Part shown: positions 37,447 to 46,162 of the stretch, in pieces | How positions within the stretch are numbered: position 1 is the first letter of the stretch | Layout of the letters: each line of letters opens with the position of its first letter | Source of the DNA: Nocardia nova NBRC 15556 | GTDB taxonomy: Bacteria; Actinomycetota; Actinomycetes; Mycobacteriales; Mycobacteriaceae | Direction: 5' to 3' | DNA: 64,000 nt | Assembly: GCF_001613005.1 (NCBI RefSeq) | Contig: NZ_BDBN01000021.1 | Location: 62,001 to 126,000, forward strand | Made by a program: the position numbers and the translations under genes | The notes under the pieces: model-generated | The model's input: the letters and a program-made list of their open reading frames with translations, nothing else | Database searches by the model: none | What the model was told of the DNA's origin: nothing

Positions 37447-38016
37447 TCAGGGAGCGAGGGCGTGCAGCAGCGAATCCTGCATCCAGGTGAGCCAGTGGTA
37501 GACGTCCAGGTGCGGGGCGCGGGGGTCGTCCGGATCGAGTTGGTCCGGCGTGTCGGGATCTATGCCCAGTGCGGTGCCGAGCGCGAGCCGCACGTCGTTG
37601 AGCGCGTTCAGCCAGGCGTCGGCCTGTTCGGGGGTGAGCACGATCTTGCCGCCGCGCTCGGGCAGGGTTTCCAGAACCACCGTGCCGGCGGCGACCTTCG
37701 CGTCGATGATCTCGGGTTCGTGCAGGCTGCGCAGAGCGCTGTTGAGATCGGCGCGGTCGGCGTCCGGGGAACCGGGTTCCTTGCGATGGAAGTCGGGCAG
37801 CAGCCGCGCCAGCCGCGGGTCCTCCGGCGCAGCGCTGTTGCCGGTGCGAAGTCCGGTCAGCTCCGCGAGATCGTCCTCGGGGGTGGACCGGGCCCGATCG
37901 GTGAGCAGTCCGGTTACCGCCCCCACCAGCGAACGCAGAACGTCCGCCTCCCTGGGGTCCATTTCCGACCGCAGCTTGAGCCCGCTCAGCGAGTTCTTCC
38001 TGCTCCACTTGCGCAC
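37447..38016 (-). CDS. DUF2017 protein
   Basis: 189 residues from the GTG at 38016 (MRKWSRKNSLSGLKLRSEM). The start is supported by similarity to the beginning of Rv1332. Conserved blocks are LRSLVGAVTGLL, LAELTGLRTGNSAAPEDPRL, ARLLPDF, NSALRSLHEPEIIDAK and YHWLTWMQDSLL. The protein is mostly helical and acidic with no membrane segment. It always sits next to clpS in actinobacteria, so a connection to ClpCP-adaptor function is suspected but unproven. Confidence 0.87.
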   Translation of the reverse strand: MRKWSRKNSLSGLKLRSEMDPREADVLRSLVGAVTGLLTDRARSTPEDDLAELTGLRTGNSAAPEDPRLARLLPDFHRKEPGSPDADRADLNSALRSLHEPEIIDAKVAAGTVVLETLPERGGKIVLTPEQADAWLNALNDVRLALGTALGIDPDTPDQLDPDDPRAPHLDVYHWLTWMQDSLLHALAP

Positions 38017-38038
38017 GGGGCTACCGTAGCCGTCGCGG

Positions 38039-38332
38039 TCACTGGTCACGTTGCATGGTCGCCCAGAGTCCGGCGGCATGCAGACGCTGAACGTCGTGCT
38101 CCATCCTGTCCCGGGACCCCGACGACACCACCGCCTTGCCCTCGTTGTGTACCTGCAGCATCAGTTCGGTTGCCTTGGCTTTGCTGTAACCGAACAGCTT
38201 TTGGAAGATGTAGGTGACGTAGTGCATCAGGTTCACCGGGTCGTCCCAGACCACCGTGACCCACGGCCGGTCCTCGGCCTCCAGGATCTCGGTGACCTCG
38301 ACGGTTTCCGGTGTGGCCTGAGCCGCCGACAA
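38039..38332 (-). CDS. clpS: Clp protease adaptor ClpS
   Basis: About 97 residues if the TTG at 38332 is used, close to the usual length. Conserved core [20 protein letters not shown] carries the N-degron pocket residues, and [20 protein letters not shown] and [15 protein letters not shown] complete the ClpS fold. The adaptor delivers N-end-rule substrates to the Clp ATPase. An in-frame ATG at 38485 would add about 51 low-complexity residues, so the start is uncertain. The stop lies 22 bases before DUF2017. Confidence 0.88.
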   Translation of the reverse strand: MSAAQATPETVEVTEILEAEDRPWVTVVWDDPVNLMHYVTYIFQKLFGYSKAKATELMLQVHNEGKAVVSSGSRDRMEHDVQRLHAAGLWATMQRDQ

Positions 38333-38587
38333 CTGTCCGGCTACGGCGCATACGCGGCTGCTCCGCCCCGCCCACGACTGCCCCGGCCATGCCGTGTCCT
38401 GCGGGCCCGTCGCTCGCGCCGCTGCCTGGTTCGCGCCGACCGGACCGGCGGCGATCCGGACGGCGTCTCTCATGCACAGACCCATACCCTCAGAGTACGA
38501 CGCGCCTCCGGATAAACAACACCCGCGCCGAGCAGGTCCCGAAGGCCATCCGCGCCGCCGCGCGTCCGGTATGTCTACAGTGGCCGC

Positions 38588-39901
38588 GTGGACACATCGG
38601 CCGCCGCCGCGAGCACCGCCCTGCTGACCGACCAGTACGAGCTGACCATGCTCGCGGCCGCCCTGGCCGACGGTTCGGCCCAGCGGCAATGCACCTTCGA
38701 GGTATTCGCTCGCCGGTTGCCGCACGGCCGCCGATACGGCGTCGTCGCGGGTACCGACCGGTTGCTCACCGCGTTGCGGGACTTCCGTTTCGGCGAAGCC
38801 GAACTCGCTGTGGCAGCGCGATTCCTGGACCCGCGAACCCTGGAATGGCTGCGCGATTTCCGCTTCACCGGCGATATCGACGGCTATCTGGAAGGCGATC
38901 TCTACTTCCCCGGCTCGCCGATCCTGTCGGTGCGCGGCAGTTTCGCCGAGTGCGTGGTGCTGGAAACGCTGATCCTGTCGATCCTCAACCACGACAGCGC
39001 GATCGCCGCCGCGGCGGCTCGGATGGTCAGCGCGGCCGCGGGACGCCGGATGATCGAGATGGGTTCGCGCCGCACCCACGAACTGGCCGCTCCCGCCTGC
39101 GCCCGCGCCGCCTATCTGGCCGGATTCGACGCCACCTCGAATCTGGAGGCGGTGCGGCGCTACGGGATTCCCGGCGCCGGCACCAGCGCTCACGCCTTCA
39201 CGCTGCTGCACAGCGGACCGGACGGGCAGCACGAGGCGGCGGCGTTCCGCAGTCAGGTCGACGCGCTGGGCATCGGAACCACACTGCTGGTGGACACCTT
39301 CGACATCACCGCCGGGGTGGCCCGGGCCATCGAGGTGGCCGGGCCCGAATTGGGCGGTGTGCGTATCGATTCCGGCGACCTGGGCGTCCTGGCGCGGCAG
39401 GTGCGCGATCAGCTCGACACCCTCGGCGCGAAACACACCCGGATCGTGGTGTCCGGCGATCTGGACGAATACGCGATCGCCGCCCTGCGCGCCGAACCGG
39501 TCGACGTCTACGGCGTGGGCACCTCCCTGGTCACCGGGTCGGGCGCGCCGACCGCCGGAATGGTCTACAAGCTGGTGGAAGTCGAGGGCGTACCGGTGGC
39601 CAAGCGCAGTAGTCACAAACAGTCGCGAGGCGGTACCAAGCGCGCCGTGCGACTGTCCCGCGACACCGGCACCATCGTCGAGGAGATCGTGTATCCGGCC
39701 GCGGCACCCCGACCCACCGGCAACGGGTACGAGGTGCGGGATCTGCTGATTCCGCTCATTCGCAAAGGCGAGCCGGCAGCCGATTCACCGGACCTGGCCG
39801 GCAGCCGGGAGTTGGTGGCACGCGGCCTGGTCAGCCTCCCCTGGGAAGGTTTGAAATTGTCCGCGGGCGAACCGGCTGTCGCGACCACATTCCTACAATG
39901 A
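38588..39901 (+). CDS. pncB: Nicotinate phosphoribosyltransferase
   Basis: 437 residues; first enzyme of the Preiss-Handler NAD salvage route (nicotinate + PRPP to nicotinate mononucleotide). Substrate motifs are [15 protein letters not shown] at the N-terminus, [29 protein letters not shown] with the catalytic His, and [19 protein letters not shown] start, divergent from clpS as in M. tuberculosis Rv1330c. Its stop overlaps a possible ATG leading into pncA. Confidence 0.96.
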   Translation: MDTSAAAASTALLTDQYELTMLAAALADGSAQRQCTFEVFARRLPHGRRYGVVAGTDRLLTALRDFRFGEAELAVAARFLDPRTLEWLRDFRFTGDIDGYLEGDLYFPGSPILSVRGSFAECVVLETLILSILNHDSAIAAAAARMVSAAAGRRMIEMGSRRTHELAAPACARAAYLAGFDATSNLEAVRRYGIPGAGTSAHAFTLLHSGPDGQHEAAAFRSQVDALGIGTTLLVDTFDITAGVARAIEVAGPELGGVRIDSGDLGVLARQVRDQLDTLGAKHTRIVVSGDLDEYAIAALRAEPVDVYGVGTSLVTGSGAPTAGMVYKLVEVEGVPVAKRSSHKQSRGGTKRAVRLSRDTGTIVEEIVYPAAAPRPTGNGYEVRDLLIPLIRKGEPAADSPDLAGSRELVARGLVSLPWEGLKLSAGEPAVATTFLQ

Positions 39902-39936
39902 AGGAGAGGCAACCGGCGCGAAACGAGGTGCGGGAG

Positions 39937-40515
39937 ATGGGTAGAGCACTCATCGTCGTCGATGTGCAGAACGACTTCTGCGAGGGCGGCTCCCTCGCGG
40001 TCGCGGGCGGCGCCGCGGTGGCCCGGCAGATCAGCGAGTATCTGGTTGCCCGGGGCGACGACTATGCCGCCATCGCCGCCACCCGCGATCTGCACATCGA
40101 TCCGGGCGGCCACTTCTCCGATCGGCCCGACTTCGTGGACACCTGGCCGCGTCATTGCGCCGCCGGCACCCCGGGTGCGGATTTCCACCCGAACCTGGAG
40201 ACCACACATTTCGAGGCGGTGTTCTCCAAGGGCGCCTACAGTGCCGCCTATTCCGGCTTCGAAGGGGCGACCGAAGAGGCGGTCGGATTGGCGGAGTGGT
40301 TGCGCGCCAAGGGCATCGACGCGGTGGACGTCTGTGGCATCGCCACAGACCACTGTGTCCGCGCCACCGCCGCCGACGCCCGCGCGGCGGGTCTGTCCAC
40401 GCGGGTTCTACTCGATCTCACCGCGGCGGTGTCGGCGGAGACGACGCAGATCGCGCTGGATCGTCTGCGTGCGGCTGGTGTCGAGTTGTCCGGACAGGTC
40501 CCTGAACTGAACTGA
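39937..40515 (+). CDS. pncA: Nicotinamidase/pyrazinamidase
   Basis: 192 residues from the ATG at 39937; an upstream ATG at 39898 overlapping the pncB stop is possible but gives an unneeded extension. It deamidates nicotinamide to nicotinate and would activate pyrazinamide. Catalytic triad Asp9, Lys98, Cys140 and metal ligands Asp51, His53, His59, His73 are all present, each two positions later than in M. tuberculosis PncA. Adjacency to pncB makes a two-step nicotinamide salvage unit. The stop falls in a run of TGAAC repeats (40502-40520). Confidence 0.96.
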   Translation: MGRALIVVDVQNDFCEGGSLAVAGGAAVARQISEYLVARGDDYAAIAATRDLHIDPGGHFSDRPDFVDTWPRHCAAGTPGADFHPNLETTHFEAVFSKGAYSAAYSGFEGATEEAVGLAEWLRAKGIDAVDVCGIATDHCVRATAADARAAGLSTRVLLDLTAAVSAETTQIALDRLRAAGVELSGQVPELN

Positions 40516-40586
40516 ACTGAGCCTCGCTGAACTGACCCGACCCGCCCCGCGGTCCCGGGCGGACCGGACTTCGGCCCCGCCCGACC

Positions 40587-41447
40587 TCAGCCGGCCAGGA
40601 AGCCGACCAGCGCACCGGCCACCGCCTCGGGGTTCTCGACTTGGGGATAGTGACCCGTCGCGGGCGGTTCGTCCAGCACTTCGAAGCGCGCTCCCGGCAG
40701 CCGTTCCCGCAGGCGGGGAAGGAGATGGCCGCCACTGATCGGATCGGCCGGACCCCATACGAAAAGCGTGGGCCCGGAATACGTTTCGAGCGCCTGCTGC
40801 CAGCGTTCGGCATTGGCCCGGCGCTCGGCGTGGTAGCGATTGAGCGCCCATTGCACGTGCTTACCGCCGCCGTCGGTCATCGCCAGCCACATCTGATGCA
40901 GATCGGCATCGGGGACCGGGCGCCCCAGGATCTTGCGCAGGGTCATCCGGAAGGTCGTCTCCGACATGAGCGGATTCAGTATCTTGCCGATCGGGGTGGT
41001 CATCAGATGCTGAATCGGCAAGGGCCGGTACAGGTCCGGGTACAGGCCGCCGTTGAGCCAGGCCATCCGCTGTACCCGCGTACTGTCGCGGGCCAGTAAC
41101 TCCTGTGCCACGCTGACCCCGTAATCGTGTGCCACGAGCGCGGTGCCGGTGATTCCGAGCCGCTGCCAGAGCTGTTCGACCAGCGTGGCCTGTTCGGTCA
41201 TCCGGTACTCGTGCCCGCGCGGTTTGTCGCTGGCACCGAAGCCGAGGAAATCCAGAGTCGTTACCCGGCAGCCGGATTCGGTGAGGGCGGGCAGGATCGA
41301 GACCCAGTCGTGCGAGGACGTCGGATATCCGTGCAGCAGCGTCACCGGCCGCCCGTCGATCGGGCCGTCCTGCCGGTGGAAGATCCGGTGGCCACTCAGT
41401 TCCAGGTGTGAACCCCCGGCGATCCAGGTGCGGTAATCCGGCTCCAC
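40587..41447 (-). CDS. Alpha/beta hydrolase, epoxide-hydrolase/dehalogenase-like
   Basis: 286 residues from the GTG at 41447, with GAAGGAGA upstream. Oxyanion region TLLHGYPTSSHDW, nucleophile elbow LVAHDYGVSVAQE, which has Asp as the likely nucleophile (HDxG) and not Ser, and catalytic His in GHYPQVENPE. The Asp nucleophile points to the epoxide hydrolase/haloalkane dehalogenase/MEST-like branch. The substrate is unknown. It converges on pncA. Confidence 0.86.
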   Translation of the reverse strand: MEPDYRTWIAGGSHLELSGHRIFHRQDGPIDGRPVTLLHGYPTSSHDWVSILPALTESGCRVTTLDFLGFGASDKPRGHEYRMTEQATLVEQLWQRLGITGTALVAHDYGVSVAQELLARDSTRVQRMAWLNGGLYPDLYRPLPIQHLMTTPIGKILNPLMSETTFRMTLRKILGRPVPDADLHQMWLAMTDGGGKHVQWALNRYHAERRANAERWQQALETYSGPTLFVWGPADPISGGHLLPRLRERLPGARFEVLDEPPATGHYPQVENPEAVAGALVGFLAG

Positions 41448-41659
41448 GCGCGTCTCCTTCCCCGTACCGCACCCCCTGATGCGGATTACCGCCAACCCTA
41501 CTGGCCGTCCCGGACGCGGCCACCGGATCCGGCGTCACCGCGACGGCCCCTGTGGACAACCGCCGGCCTGTGCACAACCTCGCGCGGACGGGAGCGGGCA
41601 GGCACGGGCGACCGCCGCCGGTCGGGTCGATTGTCGGCAGGGGGCGCTAGTCTTCCTGG

Positions 41660-43780
41660 GTGCCCGAACTCCCGCCCGTACCGACCCTGCTGGCGACCGC
41701 CGTGGAAGCACTCGGCGGTACGGCGCGTACCGGTCAGCAGACGATGTCGGCCGCGGTCGCGCACTCCATCGACACCAAGGAGCACCTGGCCGTCCAGGCC
41801 GGAACCGGCACCGGTAAGTCGCTGGCGTATCTGGTGCCGAGCCTGCGGCACGCGGTGCAGAGCGGACGCACGGTCGTGGTGTCGACGGCCACCATCGCGC
41901 TGCAGCGGCAGCTGGTCGACCGCGATCTGCCCCGGTTGGCGCAGGCGCTGGAGAAACCACTGGGCCGGCACGCCCGGTTCGCGATCCTCAAGGGCCGCAA
42001 CAACTATCTGTGCCTGCACAAGATCAACAGCGCGATCCCGGACGAACCACCGGAGACCGAACTGTTCGACGCCTTCGCGATCTCCCGGCTCGGGCGCGAG
42101 GTGCAGCGACTCAACGAGTGGGCCTCCGATACCGAGACCGGCGACCGGGACGAACTGGTCCCCGGCGTCAGCGACCGGGCATGGCGCCAGGTCAGCGTGT
42201 CGGCGCGGGAATGCCTGGGCAAATCGCGCTGTCCCTTCGGCACCGACTGCTTCGCCGAACGCGCTCGCGCGGAATCAGGACAAGCCGATGTGGTGGTCAC
42301 CAACCACGCGTTGCTGGCCATCGATGCCATCAGCGGCATCCAGGTGCTGCCCGAACACGATGTGGTCGTCATCGACGAGGCGCACGAACTGGTGGACCGG
42401 GTCACCGGCGTGGCGACCGCGGAACTGTCCACCGCCACCATCACCGCGGCGGCCAAGCGCTGCACCAAACTCGTCGACGAGGGCGATCTCGACCGGCTCG
42501 AGGGTGCGGCGGAGGCTTGGCACGAATTGCTCGAGGATCTGCCGGCGGGCCGCTGGGACGAGTTACCCGCCGGCGGCGATCAGGTTCTGGCGCTGCTGCG
42601 CGACGCCGCTTGGACCGTCCGCACCGCCCTCGCACCTCCCGGTTCCGGTGCGCCACAAGGCGATCCGGAGGCCGCCGCGGCCCGCAACATGGCGGTGGCC
42701 GCGGTCGAGGAGGTGCACGATACGGCCGTGCGCGCGCTGACGGCGTTCGAGGAACCCGATCCCGCGGCCCGCCGCGATGTGCTGTGGCTGGCGGTGGACG
42801 AGGTGCGCGGCGTCGCCCGGCGCACGCTGCACATGGCCCCGCTCTCCGTGGGCGGGTTGCTGCGCAGCCGGTTGTTCGGCACCGCGACGGTCATTCTCAC
42901 CTCGGCCACGCTGCAGGTCGGCGGATCCTTCGACGGATTGGCCGTCACCTGGGGCCTGCCCCCGCAGACACCCGATCGCGCCGGAACCGACGTCCCGGGC
43001 GCCGACCGCGCGGACAAGGGCATCCGCCGCATCGACCCGGCCATGGCCAACGGGGCCGAAGCGCCCGCCGACACGTCGGCCATGCGCTGGAATTCGCTGG
43101 ATGTGGGCTCACCCTTCGATCACGCCAAATCCGGCATCCTCTACGTCGCCAAACATCTCCCGGCCCCCGGCCGCGACGGCCTGGCCCCGTCCTATCTGGA
43201 CGAGATCGAGCGGCTGATCGAGGCGGCCGGCGGGCGCACGCTGGGGCTGTTCTCCTCGATGCGGGCCGCCAAGGCCGCCAGCGAGATCCTGCGCGAACGC
43301 CTGGACACGCCGATCCTGTGCCAGGGCGAGGACGCCACCGGCACGCTGGTCGGCCGCTTCGCCGACGATCCCGCGACCTCGCTGTTCGGCACGCTCTCGC
43401 TGTGGCAGGGCGTGGACGTTCCGGGACCGTCGCTGAGCCTGGTCATTCTCGACCGGATTCCCTTTCCCCGGCCCGACGATCCACTGCTGGTCGCCCGGCA
43501 GCAGGCCGTCCAGGCGCGCGGCGGCAACGGCTTCCTGACCATCGCGGCCAACCACGCCGCCCTGCTGCTGGCTCAGGGCACCGGACGGCTGCTGCGCAGC
43601 GTGCACGATCGCGGCGTGGTGGCGATTCTGGATTCCCGGCTGGTGACCGCCCGGTACGGCGGATATCTGCGCGCCTCGTTGCCGCCGTACTGGGAGACCT
43701 CCGATCCCGAAGTCGTCACCAAGGCGCTGCGGCGGCTGACCGCCACGGCCGCCGATCTGACCACCGCCGCCGAAAAGTGA
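41660..43780 (+). CDS. dinG: DinG-type ATP-dependent DNA helicase (XPD-like)
   Basis: 706-residue superfamily 2 helicase. Walker A AGTGTGKS (residues 47-54), DEAH box VIDEAHELVDR near residue 238, and LWQGVDVPGPSLSLV plus ATGRLLRSVHDRG-type motif VI near the end. Four cysteines around residues 117-197 (GRNNYLCLH, CLGKSRCPFGTDC) are arranged like the XPD/DinG 4Fe-4S cluster. It probably resolves R-loops, G-quadruplexes or other DNA structures. GTG start; equivalent to Rv1329c. Confidence 0.92.
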   Translation: MPELPPVPTLLATAVEALGGTARTGQQTMSAAVAHSIDTKEHLAVQAGTGTGKSLAYLVPSLRHAVQSGRTVVVSTATIALQRQLVDRDLPRLAQALEKPLGRHARFAILKGRNNYLCLHKINSAIPDEPPETELFDAFAISRLGREVQRLNEWASDTETGDRDELVPGVSDRAWRQVSVSARECLGKSRCPFGTDCFAERARAESGQADVVVTNHALLAIDAISGIQVLPEHDVVVIDEAHELVDRVTGVATAELSTATITAAAKRCTKLVDEGDLDRLEGAAEAWHELLEDLPAGRWDELPAGGDQVLALLRDAAWTVRTALAPPGSGAPQGDPEAAAARNMAVAAVEEVHDTAVRALTAFEEPDPAARRDVLWLAVDEVRGVARRTLHMAPLSVGGLLRSRLFGTATVILTSATLQVGGSFDGLAVTWGLPPQTPDRAGTDVPGADRADKGIRRIDPAMANGAEAPADTSAMRWNSLDVGSPFDHAKSGILYVAKHLPAPGRDGLAPSYLDEIERLIEAAGGRTLGLFSSMRAAKAASEILRERLDTPILCQGEDATGTLVGRFADDPATSLFGTLSLWQGVDVPGPSLSLVILDRIPFPRPDDPLLVARQQAVQARGGNGFLTIAANHAALLLAQGTGRLLRSVHDRGVVAILDSRLVTARYGGYLRASLPPYWETSDPEVVTKALRRLTATAADLTTAAEK

Positions 43781-43817
43781 ACCGAACCGTTATGTGACAC
43801 CACCCACATTGGCTGGG

Positions 43818-43843
43818 AACCTACTTCTATCCGGAAGTAAGTT
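43818..43843. promoter_or_regulatory. Orphan operator-like inverted repeat between dinG and doxX
   Basis: AACCTACTTC (43818-43827) and GAAGTAAGTT (43834-43843) are inverted with one mismatch in ten and a six-base spacer. The form (ACTT..AAGT) is like operators of HxlR-type regulators. The site lies between two gene 3' ends, where an operator is not expected, and no HxlR gene is present. It may be a remnant of a lost gene or serve an unannotated transcript. A half-site TACTTC recurs at about 43853. Confidence 0.4.
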
Positions 43844-43955
43844 GGCGGGCGATACTTCCGATGCACCCCCAATTCCCACATCGGAGTATCCGAGGTCCCC
43901 GCGTCGCGAACCCTGCACGCGACGTGGGGACACTCATATCGCCCGGCTCGCGAAA

Positions 43956-44486
43956 CTACTTCACCAACAAGGTGATCACCGCGGCCACCACACCGATCAC
44001 GACCGCGCCGACTCCCCAGACGATGCCGTGCCGCTGCCACGGCCGCCCGTGGTCGACCGAGAACCGGCCCGGGCCGGTGAAGCCCAGTGCCACCGCGACC
44101 ACCGCGAACAACAGGGCGGATTCGTATCCGGCGAGCCCGTGCGGCCAGGTCACATGCATCGCATTGATCATGGTGCCGAGCACGATCGCGGCCGCCAGGG
44201 GCGTCACCAGCCCGAGGAACAGCAGTCCGCCGCCGACGGCCTCACACAGCCCGGCCAGGGTGGCGAAGAATTTCCCGGGGTCGTAACCCATCTGCTGGAA
44301 TCCGTCGGCGGTCGCGGACAGGCCGTAACCGTTGAACCAGCCGAAGAGTTTCTGGGTGCCGTGCACGAACAGCAGTCCGCCGAAGACCAGCCGCAGCAGT
44401 AGGAGGCCGATATCGGCGGCGACGGGATCGGCGACCGTCCGGAATTCCAGCGAGCGGGCGGTCCGGGTTTCGGTGTTGGCGGTCAT
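43956..44486 (-). CDS. DoxX family membrane protein
   Basis: 176 residues with four membrane segments. The signature LLLLRLVFGGLLFVHGTQKL followed by FGWFNGYG, and LCEAVGGGLLFLGLVTPLAA, are typical of DoxX. In mycobacteria a DoxX protein partners SodA and SseA in thiol/redox homeostasis; other members have no known role. ATG at 44486. No operon partner is adjacent. Confidence 0.9.
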   Translation of the reverse strand: MTANTETRTARSLEFRTVADPVAADIGLLLLRLVFGGLLFVHGTQKLFGWFNGYGLSATADGFQQMGYDPGKFFATLAGLCEAVGGGLLFLGLVTPLAAAIVLGTMINAMHVTWPHGLAGYESALLFAVVAVALGFTGPGRFSVDHGRPWQRHGIVWGVGAVVIGVVAAVITLLVK

Positions 44487-44660
44487 GATCGCGGAGTCCT
44501 CATCTCGTTAGTTGGCGAAAGCAAAACGGACTGCGGTCCGATTGATAACACGGTCACCAACCGAACCCGGTTCACGGAGTTGTTCCGTGCGGTTCGTTCC
44601 GTCCGGCTTGCTTATAGGACGAGGAATCCCCGCCGAACTCATCGGCGGCCGCCGAGCGGT

Positions 44661-46025
44661 CTACTCGGCGAGGAAGAAGAAGTACGCGAGGAAGACCGCC
44701 ATCAGCACCCACATGACCGGGTGCACCTCCCGCCCGCGCCGCCGCGCGACCATGACGACGGGATAGAAGGTCAGCCCCATCGCGATTCCGTTGGCGATCG
44801 AGTAGGTCAGCGGCATCATGATCACGGTGATGAACGCCGGAATCGCGAATTCGAGCTTGCTCCAATCGATGTCGCCGAGCGCGCGCGACATCAGCACACC
44901 CACCACGATCAGCGCCGGCGCCGTCACGGCGGGAACGTCGGCCACCACCGCGAAGATCGGGAAGAAGAACATGGCGGCCAGGAACCACCCCGCGGTCGAC
45001 ACCGCGGTGAGCCCGGTACGCCCGCCCGCACTGACGCCGGCCGTGGATTCGACATAGGCGGTGGTCGTCGAGGTGCCGATGATCGCACCCGCGGCGGTAC
45101 CGATCGAATCGGCGGCCAGCGCCTGCGCGGCGCGCGGCAGTTTCCCGTCGGGCCCGAGCAGCCCGGCCTGGTTGGCGATTCCGATCAGCGTGCCCGAGGC
45201 GTCGAAGAAGTCGACGAACAGCATGGTCAGCACGACGATCGCCATCTGGCCGGTGAAGGCGTGCGGCAGATTCACGATGGCCTGGCCGAAGGTCTGGTCC
45301 AGCCCGTGCGGCAGCGCCACCACCTGATGCGGCAGATGCACCAGCCCGCTGACGATGCCGACGACCGTCGTGCAGACGATGCCGTACAGCACCGCGCCGT
45401 GCCAGCCCAGCACCAGGAAGACCACCGTCACCAGCAGTCCGAACAGGGCCAGCAGCGTGGTCCCCTTGGTGAAATCACCCAGGTGTACGAAGGTCGCCGG
45501 ATCCGAGACCACGATCCCGGCGTTCTTGAAGCCGAGGAACGCGACGAACATGCCGATCCCCGCGCCGACGGCAAGTTTCAGCTGCAGCGGAATCGCGTCG
45601 ATGATCTTCTCGCGGATCTTGGTCACAGCGAGGATGAAGAAGATGATGCCCGACAGCAGCGTGCCCGACAGCGCAACCTGCCAGTCGATCCCCATCCCCA
45701 GCACGACCGAATACGCGAAGAAGGCGTTGAGCCCCATCCCGGGCGCCAGCGCGATCGGATAGCGCGCCCACACCCCCATCACCAGCGTGCCCACCACCGC
45801 GGCCACCGCGGTGGCGGTGAACACCGCCTGGGTCGGAATGCCGCGCGATCCGAGTTGACCGTGGTCGCCGAGAACCGCCGGGTTGACCGCGAGCACATAG
45901 GACATCGCCAGGAAGGTGACGGTGCCGGCCATGAGCTCGCGCTTCATGGTCGATCCGAGCCTCGCGATTCCGAAGTAGGAATCGAGGCGTCCCTTGGACC
46001 GTGACAGGACGTCGACACTGCTCAT
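44661..46025 (-). CDS. NCS2 family purine permease (AzgA-like)
   Basis: 454 residues with about 13 membrane segments, of the AzgA/PbuG branch of nucleobase:cation symporters for adenine, guanine or hypoxanthine. Family sequences are AGTVTFLAMSYVLAVNPAVL, ALAPGMGLNAFFAYSVVLG, LFVDFFDASGTLIGIANQAG and GTSTTTAYVESTAGVSAGGR (substrate-site TTTAYVES). It follows glgP on the same strand after 137 bases and likely has its own promoter there. Confidence 0.92.
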   Translation of the reverse strand: MSSVDVLSRSKGRLDSYFGIARLGSTMKRELMAGTVTFLAMSYVLAVNPAVLGDHGQLGSRGIPTQAVFTATAVAAVVGTLVMGVWARYPIALAPGMGLNAFFAYSVVLGMGIDWQVALSGTLLSGIIFFILAVTKIREKIIDAIPLQLKLAVGAGIGMFVAFLGFKNAGIVVSDPATFVHLGDFTKGTTLLALFGLLVTVVFLVLGWHGAVLYGIVCTTVVGIVSGLVHLPHQVVALPHGLDQTFGQAIVNLPHAFTGQMAIVVLTMLFVDFFDASGTLIGIANQAGLLGPDGKLPRAAQALAADSIGTAAGAIIGTSTTTAYVESTAGVSAGGRTGLTAVSTAGWFLAAMFFFPIFAVVADVPAVTAPALIVVGVLMSRALGDIDWSKLEFAIPAFITVIMMPLTYSIANGIAMGLTFYPVVMVARRRGREVHPVMWVLMAVFLAYFFFLAE

Positions 46026-46162
46026 GTACTGCTCTCCACCCTCGCCCCGGACCTATCGGACTGTGCCGAGGGCACCGTATCGGTCCCGGACCGGTCGATG
46101 CCATTCAGATCGGCGAACATGCGGCAAATCACGTTCCCCGATATCCGCGCTGACCAGACGTT

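Noticed and set aside
40502..40535. TGAAC tandem repeats after pncA
   Set aside because: Only a few short imperfect units at a gene end; they supply several stop codons but suggest no function.
44527..44542. CGGAC-tgcg-GTCCG hairpin near the doxX start
   Set aside because: Five-base stem in high-GC sequence, likely by chance, with no supporting position relative to a promoter.
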